Assembly (NCBI GenBank): GCA_024741835.1
Contig: JAENRP010000017.1
Location: 101,344-165,343 of the forward strand
DNA from: Diplocarpon mali
Taxonomy: Eukaryota; Ascomycota; Leotiomycetes; Helotiales; Drepanopezizaceae
DNA: 64,000 nt
Direction: 5' to 3'
The notes under the pieces are model-generated. The model was not told where the DNA came from, made no database searches, and saw only the letters and a list, made by a program, of their open reading frames with translations. Numbering within the stretch: the stretch's first letter is position 1; each line of letters opens with the position of its first letter. Below, piece by piece: positions 59,328 through 64,000 of this stretch. The position numbers and the translations under genes are program-made.

Positions 59328-60094
59328 GCTGAAGTATGGTCGCGCGGGCTCAGCAGGGGGGCCGCGTAGTTTTATCTCATTATGCGTGTGCCACAGAGGA
59401 CAGAAGAGCAGAGACAAGATGGCCCTTCAGTCAGCGTGCTTGCATGGAGGTGATGCTCTTTCGTTGGTTTCGTAATTGCGAGCGAAATTTCAGAGGTCAG
59501 AAAGCGCGCTCCAACAACCGCCCGTTAGCGCTGAGTCACGTGCAAAATCGCGGATGCATGACACCTCAGGAAAAGATTGGAATATTTGCGATTCATGCGT
59601 TAATTGAATGAAGAGCAAATCAATTGATACTGTTGGATTGCCAATGACTGGCAAACGCGAGCGTTATGACCGTACAGGTGGTATGTGATGAGGTACAGTG
59701 GACTCCAGGCTTCTCGCTAGAGAAACACTACTGCAGAAGTCGGGTCCATCATGTCATCATAACCTCTTCTTCTCTCATTACTACCAACTCCTTATATTTC
59801 CAGTACCGTCAATTCATGTCATTGTACTTCGAGTCTAGTATCTCGTCCAAGAAATGATACTAGGACAGATCTCCTGGCTCGATTGCATCGTCTTCCTGAT
59901 CTTCTTGGCTCCCCAGCTTCTTATTCACGTTGGAGTCTTTCCGACTCTCGTGTGTGGTCTCAAAGCTTTGCCGTTCATTTGTATGCAATCCGATGCCTAC
60001 CATGCTCTTTGAAGGGCGCATGATGAGAGCAGCGACTGGATAGAGACATCTCATTGTCTCCGTGCTTGTTTGATTCGGCTGACCAGGCCATGCA
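59328..60094. other. divergent intergenic region
   Basis: This region lies upstream of the RING gene and of the HSL-like hydrolase. A missing first exon of the hydrolase should be here, but I could not identify an ATG-containing exon with a matching donor. Confidence 0.45.
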
Positions 60095-61364
60095 GTGATC
60101 CGCCTTCCCCTGACATTTATTCATGACCATTTCTTCCAAGAAAAATCTCGGCGCCCGCCTTTACAGCAAGCTTCCTGGTTTGAAGATGTTGTCATTCGGT
60201 GCGTGAGATACGCGTTTGCAAACATCCCGGCCGAGATTGGGAGGGTTTTCTTCTCCAAGGGAGCTGCTGGACCTTTCTTGAGATGGCGCATGCTGAGACA
60301 TGGCTATATGAGGAAACCAATCCATTGGGAGGAAGTCAGAAGGAAAGATTTCCAGGGTCTTTGGATCATCAAGGATAAGACGAAGAGCCCGGATGTAGTG
60401 GTTTTCTATGCTCACGGTACGCGCACGTGATCTTACGCGCTTGAACTTCTTCCTTCAGGCGCCGTCGACTTTCGCTGTAAGTATTCTTCTCAGAATCACT
60501 GAAACTAATGTATTCGAAGGTGGCGGCTTCTCCATGGGAACCTCGTATTTTTACCTGGAATACCTGCTGGCCTTCGTCTCCCTCCTCTCTTCATCCGCAA
60601 AGTTCAGCAACCCCGCGATCCTTGCTCTAGAGTATACACTTGTCCCACAAGCCCCTTTTCCGAAGCAACTACATCAAGCGGTTGCAGGTTACAAGTATTC
60701 ACTCAGTAAGACCCACGATCCCTCGCGGGTTGTCTTCAGCGGTGACTCGGCTGGTGGAACCCTCATTCTTTCCTTGCTCTTGCATATCGGAGGAACGAAA
60801 GCAATCATTAACGGGAAGAAGAAGAATCACATGCGTGGAGACTCTGGTAGAGATTCGTTCGAGGTAGCAAACGACATCCAAGGCGTCTTACCAGGCCTTG
60901 CAGTCTTGATCTCTCCCTGGACGACCCTCATCTCGTCACTCGACAAGAACACGAGGAGTGACTATCTCGACGCGACAACCCTGCACCATTATGCACGTCA
61001 ATACGTCGGGTCTTATGGCTCTCCCAAAGATCCTGCCATCTCTCCAGGGAACTGTAAGGATGTATTATGGTGGCAGCGTGCCTCGCCAAGCAAAGGCTAC
61101 TTCGTTATCTGGGGTAAAGAAGAGGTTTTTGCGCCGGAAATCAGGGACTGGGTTACATTGTTGGAGGATTCAAATATCGATGTCGGATTCATAGAAGAAG
61201 AGGGAGGCATTCATGCATGGCCAGTTACGAGTCTGTTCTTGAGAAGCACCAAGGGGGAGAGGATCAGGGGACTACAGATGATGGTCAATTTTGTTGGGGA
61301 AAAGATGAATGGCGCCCAGGCTGCCATGATTGGAATAGATGGGCAAGAAATGGCCAAAGTCTGA
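60095..61364 (+). CDS. alpha/beta hydrolase, HSL/HGGG family (5' end unresolved)
   Basis: An esterase/lipase-like hydrolase. Exon A is 60095-60416 and exon B is 60520-61364. The 103-bp intron (GTACGC..TTCGAAG) restores VVVFYAHG-GGFSMG, giving the HGGG oxyanion-hole motif. The nucleophile elbow is SGDSAGGT, and ISPWTTL follows. The acid position reads GKEEVFAPE, with Glu where the family often has Asp. The His is in GGIHAWPV. The frame at the left has no ATG: an in-frame stop lies just upstream of 60095 and the sequence there looks like an acceptor (CCATGCAG). So a first exon is missing from the model, or the gene is 5'-truncated. The first downstream Met, in WRMLRHG, would delete the N-terminal cap. 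The related EstB-like gene lies 480 bp downstream on the same strand. The substrate is unknown. Confidence 0.75.
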
Positions 61365-61844
61365 CCATGATTTCATGGTTGTATTCAGAGCATCCAAGCT
61401 CGATTTGTTCGGCAACATCCGATCAATCTAGCTCCGCATACCAAATACGGGAGAAATCTCTTAATCATCTGATAAGATAATTTCTGGCTGACGTCGAGGC
61501 GAGCTCGCGATCGTCCTCCTATTTGTCACTCTATTCGAAAGTGGGGGATGTTGGTCCGATGGGATCCGAGGCTGGGTGCTCAGGCTTTTCTGTCGATCCT
61601 AGACGCGCCAAATCAACTATTTTCATAAATTTCCACTGCAGAGATTCTCTGCACCTTTATTGTGTAACCAGCACGCATATCAGCGAACGCCAACCGCAGG
61701 TGTCTTTGAAACTTTCATATCGACAATTCTCATGCCCTACTGGCTGCTAAATTCACGCGGGGATCTGTCTTTCGGGCATCAGTCAGGATCAAGGCTCCAG
61801 CATTTCGTGATTCTCAACCAGCGTCTGAAAACACATCAGCCCCC
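61365..61844. other. intergenic between the two hydrolases
   Basis: A 480-bp spacer holding the terminator of the HSL-like gene and the promoter of the esterase. I see no coding content. Confidence 0.5.
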
Positions 61845-62848
61845 ATGACCCGAAACGGGACCCCGACAGACCGACACAAGATGAGCGGACTGTCCAAGGC
61901 TCTTGGCATATGTATTCCCAATACCGAGCAGTTCGATTTAGAGTCAGTCGCAGGTTTTACGTACCGGATTTATGTCTCTTGGCCACTTTGCTGGACTCGG
62001 AAAACCCCTCCCGACAAAATCAAACCAGTCAAGATCCTGTATGTTTCCTCCCAGACCAGCGTCAGTATTATCCAATTCAGTTTCGCCAGGTTCTCACTGG
62101 TTCAAGGTACGTGACCGACGGAAACGCCCAATTCTTCAGCGCAATGGAAACCGTGCGCCGCCACAGCATCTCCTCCTTCAACAAGAGCGCGGCCGAGACC
62201 ATCGTCGTCGGGATAGGCTACCCCCTCGACGTCCCCGAACAGCTGTACGACGGACGCCGCAACAGAGACCTGACGCCCAAACCGAGCACCATTCCCCTCA
62301 GCGAAGCGAGCTTGTGGCAGTCAAGCGAAGGCGGCGCGGACGAGTTTCTAGACTTCATCCAGACGAGGTTAAAGCCTTTCATCAAGAGCCAAGTCTTCTC
62401 GGACCTGGACGTCGGACATGAGGTCCTTTTCGGCCATTCCTACGGCGGTCTCTTCGCTCTCCACGCCCTCTTCACCAGACCCGAGATGTTCAACACCTAC
62501 ATCGCCGCCAGCCCTTCCATCTGGTACCACAATCAATCCATCAAACACGAAGAGGCGACGTTCCTTGCAAACGGCGGCGCCAAGGACAGGACGCTGAGAA
62601 TGTTTTACGGGTCGCTGGAACAGCATCCTATCAGTCATCCCAGAGAGTCAGAAGAGGAGTTTGAGAAGAGGAAGAGGGATTGGGAGAACTTCGCCATGGG
62701 AAAGAACACGGAGGAGATGTTTGCGAGGTTGCAGGAGAGTGGAGGATTGGAGAATGTGGAGTTGCGGGTCTATCCTGGCGAGGATCATCGGAGTGTTGTT
62801 GGCTGTTGCGTCGAGGGCATGACTGCTTCGATATTCCGTGATGGGTGA
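61845..62848 (+). CDS. IroE/EstB-like siderophore esterase
   Basis: An alpha/beta hydrolase of 311 residues from the esterase-D/IroE group. Known fungal members (EstB) hydrolyse the ester bonds of triacetylfusarinine C after uptake, releasing iron. Exon 1 is 61845-62038 and exon 2 is 62107-62848. The 68-bp intron (GTATGT..TTCAAG) joins VKIL-YVTDGN in phase, and the total divides by three. The N-terminal strand TYRIYVSWP and YVTDGNAQFF are typical. VVGIGYP precedes the substrate loop, and the nucleophile Ser lies in FGHSYGGLFAL. The oxyanion/structural segment is AASPSIWY, and the His is in GEDHRSV. No signal peptide is visible, consistent with an intracellular enzyme. No siderophore synthetase or transporter gene is in the window, so the substrate remains inferred; other acyl esters are possible. 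Confidence 0.82.
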
Positions 62849-64000
62849 CGTCCTGTGGTTTTCCATTTTGGCGATCGAGGGTTCTCCTCCGTTGCGATTC
62901 CCGTATCTTGTTCTGGCTCCTGCTCTCTCGTGACACAGCCTCCCTTCTCCGTGTTTGATACGGCGCATCCCTCCATCTCTTCCTGACGCCAGTAGATTTG
63001 ACGTGCAATGTTCCCGCTTCGACATCCACTTGACGGGCATCGCCTGCGGGCAAGCTTCCAGCTCGACGTCGGGATCGCGATTCCGCGCTCGTGCAGGCCA
63101 CATCTAAGCTCGGGGATACAAAAGGCAGCGGGCGCAGAGAAGCTCGACTGTCTCCTTTTCCCCCCACTGCCCGTCTGATTCTCGTCTGCCTCTTCCGAGT
63201 CAGAGTCGCAGCTCATCTAGATGGAAGACCCGCACCAGCCATCGTCACCCTCGTAGACTCGGGCGACCTGTCCGTGGGCCATCTGCGAGCGGGATCCGAC
63301 GTGGCCCGTCTCGGGAGAGAGGTATCGAGGCCTCTTGCGCCTTCAGCCGCGCGGCTGCCGGGCGGTACGTACTCGGGGTCCCTCGAGTGCTTCGCCGTGT
63401 CGGGCGCCTAGTCGCTGCTTCCGCTCTCCCGCTCTTCCGCTCTTCCGCTCTCCCGCTCTTCCACGAGCCCCAACCCGCGCCAGGTGGGCCGGGAAGCGGG
63501 TTCCGCGGACCGCAGCCTTCGGAAGAGTCGGGCTGCGGGTCGCCCGCGACGAATCGACGGCGATCGGCCCGGCACCGTGCGGCGGCGAGATCCCCGGCCG
63601 CGCCGCCGGAAGCGAGGAATAGGGGCTCGCTAAGATAGCCGAAGGGGGGAGTCCGGCCGACAGGAATCCCGCCGTCCAGATCTGCGAGGGAGAGAGGGGG
63701 AGGCTGTCTGCCCCCCCCCGTCAACACCGGGACGCCAGGCATGCGCAGCGCTCACGCGTCGGACCGGGACCGCGCTCTCTGGGATACGCCAGGCGCGGGG
63801 AGTATTCCACGTTGGTGTGGCTGATGACAACAACACGGCTGTGTCGGCCGTGCAAGCTGGGGATACAGGGGCGCGGGTTTTCTATCATGGATTCACAATG
63901 AGACGCGTTGGTCCGGACAGACCAGCCGGTGTCCTGCACGCCGATCAGCCTCGCCTCCTCCGTATGACTTCACCAGTGGTATGCTCGTTTAACGTCCCCC
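62849..64000. other. GC-rich right edge, no gene recognised
   Basis: Overlapping Arg/Pro-rich frames on both strands (for example 63245-63742 minus) look like GC-driven artefacts. A five-copy 8-bp repeat lies at 63421-63460. A gene continuing beyond 64000 cannot be excluded. Confidence 0.5.
63421..63460 (+). repeat. 8-bp tandem repeat, five copies
   Basis: Five contiguous units of CCGCTCTT or CCGCTCTC occupy 63421-63460. A similar half unit precedes them. Confidence 0.9.

Noticed and set aside
62631..63216. Overlapping minus-strand frames opposite and beyond the EstB-like gene
   Set aside because: They are shadows of the coding strand or GC-driven frames with Arg-rich content.

Overview
The window is nuclear DNA of a filamentous ascomycete (Pezizomycotina, most likely a Sordariomycete). 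Genes are interrupted by short introns (about 47-140 bp) with GT..AG ends and CTRAY-like branch sites. There are no operons. Several proteins belong to fungal families (sugar and drug MFS porters, a PL26-type rhamnogalacturonan lyase, a fungal P450, a TAFC-esterase-like hydrolase). I saw no tRNA, rRNA, CRISPR or bacterial signals. Splice models below were built by hand; where the summed exons divide by three and the joined protein fits the family, I say so.

Layout. 0-3.6 kb: one small hypothetical gene in GC-rich, gene-poor DNA. 3.7-6.1 kb: a UvrD-like SF1 helicase carrying a C-terminal PD-(D/E)XK nuclease and a probable mitochondrial presequence. 7.3-8.3 kb: arylamine N-acetyltransferase. 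9.8-10.5 kb: a SAM methyltransferase with a one-base frameshift at a G9 run. 13.9-16.7 kb: a secreted PL26-like lyase. 17.9-28 kb: an opine-dehydrogenase-like oxidoreductase, a DHA1-type MFS exporter, a second methyltransferase and a cytochrome P450. This is the only stretch resembling a metabolic gene group, and it has no PKS/NRPS/terpene backbone gene inside the window. 28-32.7 kb: gene-free, with a 15-bp minisatellite and a degenerate repeat array of roughly 70-90 bp units. 32.7-33.7 kb: the NC2-alpha (DRAP1/Bur6) histone-fold subunit. 36.4-38.2 kb: an alpha-glucoside/sugar MFS permease. 42.2-45.1 kb: a SEL1/TPR-like protein and a divergent U3-snoRNA-associated-type nucleolar protein. 45-56 kb: relic-rich, with a short C2H2 zinc-finger gene assembled from split frames, a 137-bp inverted repeat and a broken protein-kinase C-lobe. 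56.2-59.3 kb: a five-exon RBBP6-type RING protein with a long RS/R-rich tail. 60-62.8 kb: two alpha/beta hydrolases on the plus strand, one HSL-like and one IroE/EstB-like. 62.8-64 kb: GC-rich, nothing recognised.

How the genes relate. Housekeeping genes (NC2-alpha, U3-associated protein, RING protein) lie among accessory genes for carbon acquisition (PL26 lyase, alpha-glucoside permease), export or oxidation of small molecules (MFS, P450, methyltransferase, opine-DH-like, NAT) and possibly iron release from siderophores (EstB-like). Long gene-free blocks with decayed repeats and a dead kinase suggest old transposon or duplicate turnover between gene islands.
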